Source: Fallopia convolvulus
Lineage: Eukaryota; Streptophyta; Magnoliopsida; Caryophyllales; Polygonaceae
NCBI GenBank assembly: GCA_964016875.1
Contig: OZ024720.1
Span: forward strand, 41,445,106 to 41,509,105
Reading direction: 5' to 3'
DNA length: 64,000 nt
The notes below the pieces were generated by a model, which was not told where the DNA came from, searched no databases, and worked only from the letters and a program-made list of their open reading frames with translations. A program made the translations under genes and the position numbers. Within the stretch, counting starts at the first letter, position 1. The number at the start of each line of letters is the position of its first letter. Below are positions 46,319 to 57,210 of this stretch, piece by piece.

Positions 46319-47204
46319 AGACCACATCACAATTATAACCGCAATCAAATACCACAATATCACAACAGTATAATTAATACAGACAACATCAATAATAGTA
46401 ACAATGATAACAATAATCTTCATAAAGATCTTCCCAACATATGTAACCATAAAATACATTTTGCTAAACAAAACTCATTAACATGAGACCATTCAAACAA
46501 AATCCATCAAATAAAATAGCAACCAAAATATCCTCCTCAAATCCAAATGGCACCCTCCGGCCTCTCATCTATGGCACACGGTCAGGGCGCGTCCTATACA
46601 CGTGCCCATTTCCCCTATTCACCCTTCTTTCCCCGGCTAAACCTCTACTAGAGCATTTGCCAAAACATTTTATTTTATTTTTAGAAGGAGGTCCCTTCCA
46701 GTCGCATGACCATGCCCGAGGGCCACTTCATCTCCAATTTTACCCGTGATCCATGGCCATACCGGAGGAACCCAGTGCACACATAACGAAAAATGTTTAA
46801 AAACGATTTTTCATAATTTCCAAATTCATATATGAGCACATAATATGGAATCATTCCAAAATGAGGTTTGCACATTCAATTCAATCATTTAATACTTAAT
46901 GGTCGTAAGCAAAGAAAGTCGACAAGCCATCAAGCTCAATAGACGGAAACAACCACGTAGCGGAAGAAAATAGGCCCGAACAAGTCACAATCACAATAAC
47001 AAGCACAACCACAATTTCAATTTGAACGCATTCACAGTTGCAAACATATTCACAAGTTCAAACACACTCACTATTGCAAACACATTCAGAAATTCAAACA
47101 CAATTGCATTACAGTTACACCCACAATTACAAATACAATTACAATTACAACACAAGTACAAGCACAAACGCAAACACATTTAAATTTACAAAGACAATTA
47201 TAAT

Positions 47205-50046
47205 TGTAAGACCCGAGTTATCCATTCAGTAAAACCGTTAACTTATTCTTGTTTAAACTCTCGTTTTTTTCCATTCTTTTCTTGGGCCAGTTCTTATCCC
47301 TTGAGCCCATTCGCTTGTTGGAGGCTCGAATCCATTTTCCTTAAGCCCATTTCTGCCTCCCTCTCTTTCCTCCTATTTGTGCCTTCCTTCTACCCTATTT
47401 TTTGGGGGGCGCCGCTCACCATAACAGAGAGGGAGATCGAGACCTCTAGCCGGTGCGTCTCCGACCGCCATCGTCTCCCTTGTCTTCTTTTACTCACTTA
47501 CCACCGTCTTCTTTTACTCCATGTGTGGGCGTCATCAGAAGCTTAGCCTGGATGAATCTTATCCGAATTCGTGTCGCCGTCAACCTTGTCTTCATCTACC
47601 CCCGGTAAGGGAGGCTCGTTCCTCCTCCTTTCTCCTTCCGCCTTCTCCTTTCTTGTCCCCTTTTTACAATCTTGATCTGGTGGTAGTTGTAGGCGCCAAA
47701 TGCGCCACGAGCCGTCGTTCATCTCGTCTCTCTGTTTCGCTCCCCACTAGAGTCGCCGTGCTTGGGCTCACGTTGCTTCAATTGCAGCGAGAGCCGGTCT
47801 CTTACAGATGGGAACAACCTCTTAAGTAACCTCCAAGAACTCACAACCGCCAGCAGTTTCGGCCTTTGTTAACTTGCTCCAATTCGTTCGACTCGTCACA
47901 ATTTTGGGTTGCCCGACATTGATCGAGTCGCCCCAACTGACCACCTTCCCACCTCTCGATAGCAAGCCCGACCCAGCCATGCAAATCTGAGGTTTAGATC
48001 AACCAGTCCGGTTCTAAGGCAATTCATCCCAAACCGAGAGCCATCAAATCTTGTTTGATCGTAATTCTTGTAAGGTCGGATACTCTTCGTTCTTGATTGG
48101 ATCTACTTTGTAATTCTACGTTCTATTTTTGTCTTGATCCCTATTCGTGCTTTGTAATATACTTATTGACATAATTAATCGGTTGGTTTGATTAGTTATG
48201 TTTTATTAAATTTTGTGTTCTTCTTTCGTGGGCAAGTATGTAAGTTGGTTCACTTTTGGCATCAATTAATTGTTGTGTGTATTTAATTTTAATTTCATGA
48301 GAATGTGAGTCTTGGTTGTTGGTTCTTGGCATGAAAGCTATCGATTTTTTTTATGGTGACCCTCTTTGTAATGGGAGGCTTTTGGAATTGGGTGTTTTGA
48401 ATGTGGAGTCGGCAATATATAATTTGGATACTTATAATTGTGTATGTTGTGTTTGTGGGTGATTTGAGTTTGAGATTTGACGATCCCACTTTAGAACTTG
48501 GACTTCGTATTTGTTACCTTGAGTTTTTGATTTCATGTCATTAAGGCTAAGTTGTGAAATAGTAGTCGTTGAGAAAAGTCGATATTGGTCCGTTAGTTCG
48601 TTGCACCTAAACCATGGTTATAAATAATAAAGTCAAGTCAAACCGCATTGTTAGATACCATGAAAATGAGGTAGCTCACACTTGGCGAAACCATTATAGT
48701 TGTACTTGCCTAGAATCGAAAGCTACTTCTCGCGGTTAGTCGATTAACCGCGAACGTTATGATTTGTAGGTCTTTGGTATCAACGCGTTTCTTACTTCAT
48801 TCAAGGATCGCCTTCCAGATAAGTCTTCCCGACTTGCTCGGCTCTATTCTAGTCTTGTTAAATTTCATGTCGTGATTGTGAGATTGGTTGAATGTATGTT
48901 TTTCCTTGTAAAATGTTTTCATGCATGATGTGATGCTCTTTCCATTCCAAATGTTTTCTCGTAAAAGAAATGGTATCGTTTTCTCTATGCTGGCAGCGTA
49001 ACCGGCACGATCATGTGTGATGATTGTCGGTGGCGAAGAGGCGTCTAGCCATGGTCGTGTGTCAGCCGGGCCCCTTCAAAAAAAAAAGAAAAATATTAAT
49101 TGCTTGTTTTTGGCAAGTGATCCGTGGAGGCTTGACTAGGGGTTGGAAGGATGACGTATATGAAAAGTGAGAGGGCATGCCTTTGCACTCGGGCATAGGG
49201 AGTTAGCGCCGTAGATGGGAATGTGGTGGAGGAAGGGAGAATTGCATTTCCCAATAGGATTGTGAATGGTTTTGTTGTGTGTTTGTGTGTGATTGCTTAG
49301 TTGGCTTCCGACCTTGTGAATTTTTGTTATGTTTGATGAATTGCTTGTTTCGTTGTCTTTCCCTTTATTTGTTGAATGTCGAAGTGTTGGCTATTATTTC
49401 AAACGCTTTACATTTGCGCTTGATATTTAGATTGTTGAGATGTTTCCTTGCCTTTCCCTTCACTCGTTATTTAGATTGTTGAGATGTTTCCTTGCCTTTC
49501 CCTTCACTCGTTATCTAGATTGTTGAGATGTGTGTTGACTTATTATGTTTTGTTCTAATAACTTGTTAAAGGTTAAGTTGTTGGTTATTTATGGTTTTCA
49601 AACATCTTACTATTGTCGCGTGTTATCTAGCTTGCCTAGGATAGTAGCTGACCCCTCGGGGACTTTTATTTTTCAGTTCTAGGTACCCTTTCAGGACTCG
49701 TGGTAGAGCCTAGGTCGGATGATGCAGCAGATCGTTGTCGCGCATGTCATTAGGTGTTGGAATTGGTTGGGGGGTTCTGTTTTAGTATTTAGTTTCTGTT
49801 TTAGAAGTTTTCTCTTTTTGTTGACTTATGTGGGTTGTCAGGTTGTTGTGGTTTGTCTCAGTTTTGGGGACCTCTCGCATGACATTGTACAGATATGCTT
49901 TAATAAATGATAGTTGAATGATTTAAGTTCGTTTTCTCCCCATGCCCGAGTTGCAAGGTCTAGGTGTTTAGTTGTCAAACTAATCTGGTAGTGCCCGAGA
50001 GGGTCAACTACCGAGTAGCACCCCGACGTTAAGACGGGGTGTTACA
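47205..50046 (+). mobile_element. Nested solo LTR, opposite orientation, same family as its host LTR
   Basis: It starts TGTAAGACCCGAG, ends GACGGGGTGTTACA, and is flanked by the exact duplication ATAAT (47200-47204 and 50047-50051). Its inverted right end (TGTAACACCCCGTCTTAACG, then TTTGACAAC, CTTGCAAC and CGGGCA) matches the left end of the surrounding LTR at the same relative positions, and its left end matches the inverted right end of the host LTR. So a relative inserted head-on into a sister LTR. Length 2842 bases. No functional ORF. Confidence 0.82.
49425..49520 (+). repeat. 44-bp tandem repeat
   Basis: Two copies of a unit beginning ATTTAGATTGTTGAGATG and ending CTTCACTCGTT, starting at 49425 and 49469, followed by a partial third unit beginning ATCTAG at 49513. 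Confidence 0.8.
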
Positions 50047-51860
50047 ATAATTACAGGTTTCAAGCACACAATTACAATCGCAATTACAATAAAGTTACAA
50101 ACACAATTTACAAATATGAGTACAAACACAATCATGAATACCATTACAATGTTCACAAGCATAGAGAGAATTTTATTTCAAAAAAATTAATATGCAGAGG
50201 GACTAATTCCCAAAACCAATTCCACATACATAGCTCCCAATCTAACAAGAATGGAATTAAGCCGAGCCAGTCACAGAACAACTTACCTGGAAGACGGAAT
50301 CTCGCAGAAGCAGACTACTTAAGTAAACCGAGGAAAGCAAGACCCTAGAAAATGATAACAAAATGCCTTTGAAAAGACAAAGTTCCAAAAAGAGATTTAA
50401 CAAAAGCGAAAACCGGCCAACTTATAAATCCTAACAACTTAACTTAGTCTAATCCTAGTGATTACGTAATATATAATAACCCATAATTATCACTGCCCAA
50501 GATCACCAAGTATCACTTGACTCGACAATTAGCATGAATTGCTCAGCAGAAAAGAATAACATACTAGCCAAATTTAGAACATAGACCGATCCTTAAAAAC
50601 ATTAATTGACCACAACTTATATATTGCAACCCACATAACCTTTCAAAATTATAAACCTAATTAAGCATTCTTTGCACTAACAAAACTTAACGCAAATCAT
50701 GTTAAATTAACATAAAGCCAATAACTCTTTATTACAACTTCTAGCCTGGAAAAGACAAAACAACATATTTTAATATATGATTCTAAACCAACTAACATAT
50801 GTTGCCTAATTAAATTTAACTGGTTTAATTACTATCAAAACCGGAATCATACATTCATAATTAAACAAAACCAGAACTCAAAGTTAAAGGCATCTTCTAA
50901 CCCATCTCTAATTAATCAGAGATAAAACCTCTCAATTTCACCCACGAGTGATTAGTCACGCCCACCACTAACAAACTCAATTAAACGATCGAAACAAACG
51001 TGAAGGAAAGATCATAGATTTGATTAGTCAATGGAACTACCTTGTATCTGGTGCCTCCGTGCTCGTTCGGCCGCCCTTGATCGGCGTTAGTCTCTGCCTA
51101 AACTTGCCATTGCTTGTAGATGTCCATCTCCCTCGTGGTTGCAATGAGACATCGATCGATTGTAGCATACGTTGTTGAAGGAGCGATGTCGCGGTCGGAT
51201 TCTGATGCGAAGATGGTGGTGGACAGCCAACATCGAAACGAATTCTAAGGCATGAAAAAGAGAGAACCTGCCTTAGATCAACACTTCCCGGTTTGAGAAA
51301 AAGGATAGTGAGCCCCACAGAAAGCTATCAAGATGGATTGGAGGCAGAACAATCGACGGTGTGTGAGATCAGTGGCGAGACTTGAAGGGTCGACGGAGTG
51401 ATCCAACCGGCAAACTGGACGGATCGATGGATCTTCGACGGGTTTGGCCGATCGAAGCATGACATCAGGTGTTGGCAGCATCAGGCCAACAACGAGGCTC
51501 GAGTCTTCTCCCTGGTCGGCAAACCACAAAGGATCGAAGAAGGCGGAAGGGTTTTTCCGGTGGCAGGAGGTGAGGCTGACTCCCTCACTCTTCTTGTTCT
51601 CTTTAGGCGGCGAAAGAGCGAGACGGAGAAAAAGAAGGGTGGGTAGGCTACGGGAGTAAGTGAGAAAGAAAGAATTAGAAATGGGATTATGAATAAGAAG
51701 GTAGAAAAGAATTTGGGAGTTGACTTGGGCTTCTCCCCAAATTCGGCCAAGTTGGGCAAGCCCATCTCCTCAAAACCAGATTGGATTTTGACTAGTTTGA
51801 GAAAGAAAGCGGAAACAGAGTTTGTAATCGGGTTTCAGAAAACTCAAGTATTACAGTGAC

Positions 51861-52990
51861 CAAGTCTTCAAAACCCGAATCAGCACGTACAACTCCTTGT
51901 CATACGTCGAGTAATTCAACTCAGCCCCACTAAGCTTTTCACTGATATATGCAATGGGTTTCTTGTCTTGTAGAAGGACACCTACTATTCCATGGCCCGA
52001 TGCTTCAACTTCAATATCAAATGCCTTAGAAAAATCAGGAAGTTGAAGCATTGGGGCGTTATAAAGCCTATCCTTAAGCGTGTTGAAGGTGTTCTCTTGC
52101 TGTTCTCTCCATTCGAATGTTGTATCTATCTTAGTTAGCTCATGGAGAGGGGCTACAATTCTGCTAAAATCTCGCACAAACCTCTTATAAAAGCCCTCCA
52201 TGCCAAGAAAAGAATGCACCACGGTTGGTGTAGTCGGCTAGGTCCATTCCTTGATTGCCTTGATTTTGTCTTCATCCACCTGTAATCCATTCATAGAGAC
52301 AACAAAACCCATAAAAACTATAGATTCCGAATAGAAAGAACACTTATTTAAGTTAACATAAAGTTTTTCTAACCTTAAAGTGTTCAAAAAACAGTCCTAA
52401 GATGGTCTATATGTTCATGCAAAATTGTAGACTATAACAGATTTCCCTAAGTATTTTGTTAAGATATGGTTCATAAGCCTCATAAAAGTGCTAAGGGCAT
52501 TAGTCAATCCAAAAGGCATTACTAAAAATTCATATAATCCATACTTAGTTTTAAAGGCAATTTTCCATTCACCCCCTTCCTTCATCCTAATTTGATGGTA
52601 CCCACTTCTTAAATTAATTTTTGAAAACAAATTAGCACCATGCAATTCATCAATCTAGGAATGGGATGATGGTACTTAACGATATTTGGTTGATCACCCT
52701 ACAATCAACACACATCCTCCAAGTGTCATCCTTCTTTGGCACCAATATGACCAGAACCGTGTAGGGGCTAAGTGATTCTCGCACATAGCCTTTGTCCATG
52801 AGGTCTTGCACTTGTCATTGCAGCTCATTGGTCTCTTTTAGTCTAGCTCTATAGGCTACATGATTTGGTAAAGAAGCACCAGACCCCAAATCAATTTGAT
52901 GCTCAATGCCCCTTATTTGTGGAAGGCTTGTAGGCAACTCTTCTAGCCCGATATCCTCAAATTCTTGCAAAAGAGCTTGAATACACTTGG
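51861..52990 (-). pseudogene. CRM-like reverse transcriptase and RNase H start, broken
   Basis: From 52990 leftward on the minus strand: EFEDIGLEELPTSLPQIRGI, DLMDKGYVRESLSP, VPKKDDTWRMCVDCRVIN, then 52645-52415 with FSKINLRSGYHQIRMKEGGE and MPFGLTNALSTFMRLMNHIL. The frame ends where the YFDD box should be (VIVYN). RNase H connection and core follow at 52222-51861: FLGMEGFYKRFVRDFSRIVA, then YISEKLSGAELNYSTYDKEL. The solo LTR interrupts just after this. The loss of the catalytic box and frame changes show that it is dead. Confidence 0.78.
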
Positions 52991-52999
52991 GAAGATGAG

Positions 53000-53346
53000 A
53001 TCTTTCACTTGTCTGTAAGACAACTTATCTGTACATCTCATTTATCCATGAGATCTTGCACTTGTCTGTACATCTCAAGACAACTCTTCTAGCGCGATGA
53101 CCCGAACCGCGCAGAGACTAAGTGATTCTTTCACATAGCATTTATCCATGGGATCTTACACTTGTCTGTACAACTCATTGGTCTCCTCTGGAATAGCTCT
53201 ATAGGCTACAAGGTTTGATATAGAAGCACCAGGCACCAAATCAATTTGACGCTCAATGCCCCTTATTGGTGGAAGGCTTATAACAACTCTTTTGGCATGA
53301 TATCCTCAAATTCCTATAAGACAACTTGAATACACTTGAGAAGATA
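53000..53346 (-). repeat. Degenerate duplication of the RT N-terminal segment
   Basis: A stretch that reads on the plus strand CTGTACATCTCATTTATCCATG, GAACCGYGYAGRGRCTAAGTG and CACCAAATCAATTTGA repeats the order of sequence at 52760-52990 with about 15-20% divergence, and a short unit (ATCTTGCACTTGTCTGTA) occurs three times within it. It is a local tandem duplication in the dead element. Confidence 0.65.
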
Positions 53347-53946
53347 AGAAATATATTGATTAATAATAATTATTTCTTTCCTCATCGAAATTAAGCAAAA
53401 AGAAGAAGAATTAGGGAAAAAAGTACTAGACTGGGCAACTAGAGAACATTTTTCAACACCGCCTTTCAAACTATTTTTTGCCTCTTTTTTTAGGAGTTTT
53501 TATTTTGGAATTGTAGCTCCTTCATAACCTGAATTTCTCCCTAAATTGGGCCTACAATGCCCTTGTAAATTTGGAGATAGCCTCTTTTCAATCTCAACGT
53601 TGTCAACGGGTCCTAAAATGTTTTGTGGCACTTTCGGCGATCTAGGCACTTTGTATGCGTTTTTTCTCCAGATTAGTAGCTCCCCTAGGTTTTGATGTTT
53701 TGTAAAAATTTGAGGAAGAACTCCCAAGCAAAACCTTAGGACCGCTCTTCTTTGAATCTGCGATGGGCGCGGGCGCACCTTGTCGTTGGGCATCAACGAC
53801 CTCCTTAGCCTCCTATGCTCATATCATAGCTCTTGCTTGGTCCCTACGTGCCTGGTATTGTAAGACTTTTTGGGGCCACAATGGTAGGAGAGTAACTCTC
53901 CTCCCGTCATGGTTAAATGAATATGTATTAGGCATGTCATTATAAA
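53347..53946. other. Decayed protease-RT linker of the gypsy element
   Basis: No domain can be read, although position and composition fit the gag-pol region of the surrounding element. Confidence 0.35.
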
Positions 53947-54170
53947 TTACCTTTTTATCAAATAACCATTGTTTGACAGCAAAATTTGAGTGCATTCCAT
54001 GTTAACCACATCGCACATGATTTCTTCTATATAAGTTCTTATGGAAATAGGGACTAAGCATGGTTGAGTTACTAAGTTAGGACCATTAGAATCATTAATA
54101 CCATTTAGGCCATACCTAGTAGCTTTAGGTTGTGTTTTAAGTTGTAAGTGATCAACTACTTTAGCATTAA
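53947..54170 (-). pseudogene. CRM-like protease C-terminal part
   Basis: The minus frame reads VVDHLQLKTQPKATRYGL, then LVTQPCLVPISIRTYIEEIM and CDVVNMECTQILL, matching the retropepsin-like region of this gypsy group (CDVVPM...ILLGRPW). The active-site part is missing; the Helitron lies immediately upstream. Confidence 0.6.
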
Positions 54171-54719
54171 CTAGCATAAGTACCCGTACCATGTACGGGT
54201 TTCATCAAATATAAATCATTTATTTTAAAAATAAATTATTTTTCTATGCTAATATGAATAAAATTTACAAATTATTTTAATATAGGATCTAATTTTTTCC
54301 TTTACTAAAAGAAAATGAATTAGTTTAGCAATTTTTAAATTTGTACACATATGTTTAAATTTAAAATCTATAAATATAATATCAGACAAAAGTTTAATTC
54401 TAAATTATATAGTTTTTTTCATTATAATCTAATATTTGGATATATAATTAATCAATAAAATGTATAACTAATCAAAAAGTAGAATGAGATAAAAAAGAAT
54501 CTATGATTTAGTTATTTGTTGGTAACAAACCTATATAAAAATAAAACAAAATAATTATAAATATCTTTTTCTAAAATTAGTATTGAATTTTCTTAGAGTG
54601 TTGATGATGTGGCACCACATTGGCGAGTTGAATATGGAAGCGACACATAGGCGTAATGAATGTGAGGACGACATGTGTTAGAAAAGTGACTTCTTTAATA
54701 TATATATATATATATATCA
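54171..54719 (-). mobile_element. Short non-autonomous Helitron
   Basis: On the minus strand the 3' end is a perfect hairpin ACCCGTAC-ATG-GTACGGGT (54182-54200), then ACTTATG and CTAG, followed by T. The proposed 5' end near 54719 has the AT-repeat and TTAAAGAAGTCACTTTTCTA structure that parallels the 5' end of the Helitron at 38842, but its first two bases are TG rather than TC. It splits the gypsy gag-protease region. Confidence 0.6.
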
Positions 54720-55091
54720 TGTTATATTAGCTACCATTATCAATTATCATGCACAACACTTGATTTCTAACAATACAGGTAGTATGAAAAATATTTTCTC
54801 TTTGGTTTAGCCCAGGTGCTTCTTGCAACGTTAGAGTTCTCATGGTTAGTAGTTAAGGGAAGCTAAGAATTTTCAGGTTCAATTACCTCAATCTCTTACT
54901 CTTCATAGACTACACTCTCCCGCTCCACTTGATTTGGAGGTATATCCCATCACTACCATAAGTACATAACCACCATTGGTAGTTAGCAACACTTTCTTCT
55001 TTCTTTGCAGTTTCTCATACTATAGTTGGGCTGAATGGCCTAAAGTGTGGACATCATTGATTTGTTCCAATTTAAGGGCTTCTCTAATAGC
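54720..55091 (-). other. Decayed gag-protease linker
   Basis: No readable domain; AT-rich with many stops, located between the gag pieces and the Helitron. Confidence 0.35.
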
Positions 55092-55680
55092 TCAATTCAG
55101 TCCAACCATGAATTTGGTCCTTAGAGACCTTTGTGAATGACGAATTCTAACCTTGTAGCTCAATTCTTCAAGCTCATTTAAGTATTTAGTAGGTGACTTG
55201 AGTCCTTGTTTGCAAGTGGCCACTTTTAGTCTTATATGCTCGGTACGTTCTTCGGGCACAAATTTTTTTTTATTACAAACTTCATCTGGCTCCAAGTTTG
55301 AATATGTGGCTGCGGTTTCTCATTCTATCCTCCTTTAATCGAAACCACCAATTTTTAGCGGTTCCAACAAAATGTAGGGTAATTACCCCAAATTTCTCCC
55401 ATTCCTTATAACCCAAGTGATCTAAGATGTAACTAGTGGATTGCTCCCTCTCTAAGTACCTCATGATTGAGCTCTCCATTGAAGGGCTCAAGTTTTATTT
55501 TGATATCTCTTCTTTCAACTTGGGCATTAGGATGGGGTTTCTTGTTGGTTTGGCTTTCTACCTCCATAAGCATGTGGGATTTCTTCCACAGATTCATTTT
55601 CTTCATAGAATTCATCAAAAGGAGGATGCCATGGGGTTTGTTCATCTCCAACATAGCCAGTGGCGGAGCCAGAGAATTTT
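55092..55680 (-). pseudogene. CRM-like gag, broken
   Basis: Minus-strand frames read DIKIKLEPFNGE, then (after stops) LDHLGYKEWEKFGVITLHFV and AKNWWFRLKED, the WW/W capsid landmark, and MKxxFVPEERTEHIRLKVA, LKSPTKYLNELEELSYKVRI and RTKFMVGLN. The order matches a gypsy retrotransposon gag. At least three frame changes. A TAGCCAGTGGCGGAGCCAG stretch at about 55656-55674 may mark the truncation point. Confidence 0.65.
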
Positions 55681-55876
55681 GAAGGGTGGCAGATTTGGTT
55701 ATAACAACAACTAGTGATGTGTGGATAGAAAAATTGGGAAAATAGTTTGGTATTAACATTACATTATTTCTATTTAGTTATGTTCCTAAGAAATAATATA
55801 AGAAATCTTATTAGTAAATTTTATTTAAATCCTAAAATGACCATAATTAATTAATATAATAAATTACTTTTAGTGA

Positions 55877-56909
55877 GGCCAAAAAGACGTTTTGGTATTT
55901 AAAATGACCTCCATAAGACATATTGGTATTTAAAAAAACTCTTGAGACATTTAGGTATTAAAGTGAGATGTAATGGACAAATAAACATTTTAGGTCACCG
56001 GGTTTTGGGTTCACATAAAGTTTTCCGGTATACTTAATTTTTTTCGGTTCTCTATTTTATTTATTTAAACCCAAACAAAAGGCCCCAAACCTAGATATAT
56101 AATCTAGTGCAGAGCAATTTGGCTTAATTTTGATTGAATTTTCCAGTTGATATATACTCTAGAGCTCAAAGTCTGCAAATCTCTCCCACCTCTCTCTTGC
56201 GTAAAACTTGGTCAAGATATTCGGTTTTTTTCTCTTGATTTTCGATCGAGTGTAGTTGTATGTAGAACATGCCTATACAACTCTGATCATAGATGTTTTG
56301 AGAAAAATATCGGCAAGGTATTTCCTTTTTGCTCACAGGCCAAGCTGAAGAGCGCGAGTTGGATTATAGCCCCAAGCCTATATTAGTGGTTAAATTCTTA
56401 TCGGTCTTAAAAAGGTGCAAACCTAGATTAAATTTAAGAGCATTGCATAAAGTAACTTGTTCAAATTGATTGAGTAGAGGAACGTTGCTTTATCTAAATT
56501 GTGATTCGTCTGGATTTAACCTCATTGGGTTTTGCTCAGGGAGAGTTGGATTATGTCGGACCGAGCATTGCGACAAGTCAGGTGGGCCTGTGGTGGATGA
56601 GGAGAAGGACTCGGTCGATACAAATTGGAAAACAAGAAAAGAAAATGTTGGATTTTGATAATTTTCAACTGATTTCGAGTGTCGTCGAGTACATTAATTA
56701 AAATTGACCTAGATTTGGGGCTTTTTTTGGTTTGGGTTTAAATAATAAAAATGGAGAACGGGTTAATTTGTGTGAACCCAAAACCGATGACATAAAACGC
56801 TTATTTGTCTACTAAAACTCACTTTTAATGCCTAAATGTCTCTTGAGTATTTTTAAACACCAATCTGTCTTATTGAGGTCATTTTAAATACTAAAACGTC
56901 CTTTTGACC
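55877..56909. mobile_element. Mutator-like element with long terminal inverted repeats
   Basis: The left end (GGCCAAAAAGACGTTTTGG) and the inverted right end (GGTCAAAAGGACGTTTTAG) begin inverted repeats of about 170 bases that share TATTTAAAATGACCTC, GAGACATTTAG and GGTTTTGGGTTCACA. The direct duplication CTTTTAGTGA (55867-55876 and 56910-56919) of 9-10 bp fits Mutator elements. The 700-base interior has no transposase but has a less AT-rich, leader-like part (56130-56680) that could be captured gene sequence (Pack-MULE); I do not recognise a donor. Confidence 0.85.
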
Positions 56910-56919
56910 CTTTTAGTGA

Positions 56920-57210
56920 TGACCGAGTTCATATCCAATCGCTAGATACTTTGAACGAATCAAATTATTTTTGCTTCCTTGTAATTACTCTCAAATATAT
57001 AATTCTAATTATTTTTATCTTGTATTAAGTAATAAAGTATATATTAACAAGTGACTTATCAAATTTATAATTCAAAATATATTTAATAAAAGAAAAGAAT
57101 AATTGTATTTTAACAAGTTATAAGCTTTAAAGTTTTCTAATAAAATCAATTTCATATATTGGGTAAAATAATTACATAATTTACCAATTAATTTTAATAA
57201 ATTCTAGTCC
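56920..57210. other. AT-rich spacer
   Basis: No gene or repeat recognised between the Mutator-like element and the LTR fragment. Confidence 0.4.

Larger units (their letters stand above)
45694..51855 (-). mobile_element. Solo LTR in CRM pol, with a nested solo LTR of the same family
   Basis: TG...CA ends (plus strand TGTAACACCCCG...TATTACA) with an exact GTGAC duplication (45689-45693 and 51856-51860). It interrupts the RNase H region cleanly: coding resumes in register at both sides. Without the nested LTR it is about 3.3 kb. No primer site or ORFs of an internal region were seen, hence a solo LTR; terminal features suggest minus orientation. It contains CA-rich simple sequence at 46240-46320 and an ACA-rich stretch at 46980-47200 that resumes at 50052. 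Confidence 0.8.
44077..55680 (-). mobile_element. Decayed CRM-like Ty3/gypsy chromovirus with several insertions
   Basis: Minus-strand pieces in the right order give gag (55680-55092), protease (54170-53947), RT and RNase H (52990-51861, continuing at 45690-45590), integrase (45580-44432) and the pol C-terminus (44463-44077). Interruptions are a Helitron at 54171-54719 and the nested solo LTRs at 45694-51855. The RT wording (FKTKYGLYEFLVMPFGLTNA) and the PITRNIAKK-type C-terminus resemble CRM-related chromoviruses. The 5' LTR was not found, so the element is probably truncated near 55680. Confidence 0.7.

Noticed and set aside
46235..46471. 78-codon Cys/Val-rich minus-strand frame
   Set aside because: Produced by the CA microsatellite.
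45694..50046. One TIR transposon with TGTAACACCCCG ends at 45694 and 50046
   Set aside because: No duplication joins these two ends; each end instead has its own exact 5-bp duplication with another partner (51855 and 47205), and the inverted match is explained by two opposite LTRs of one family.
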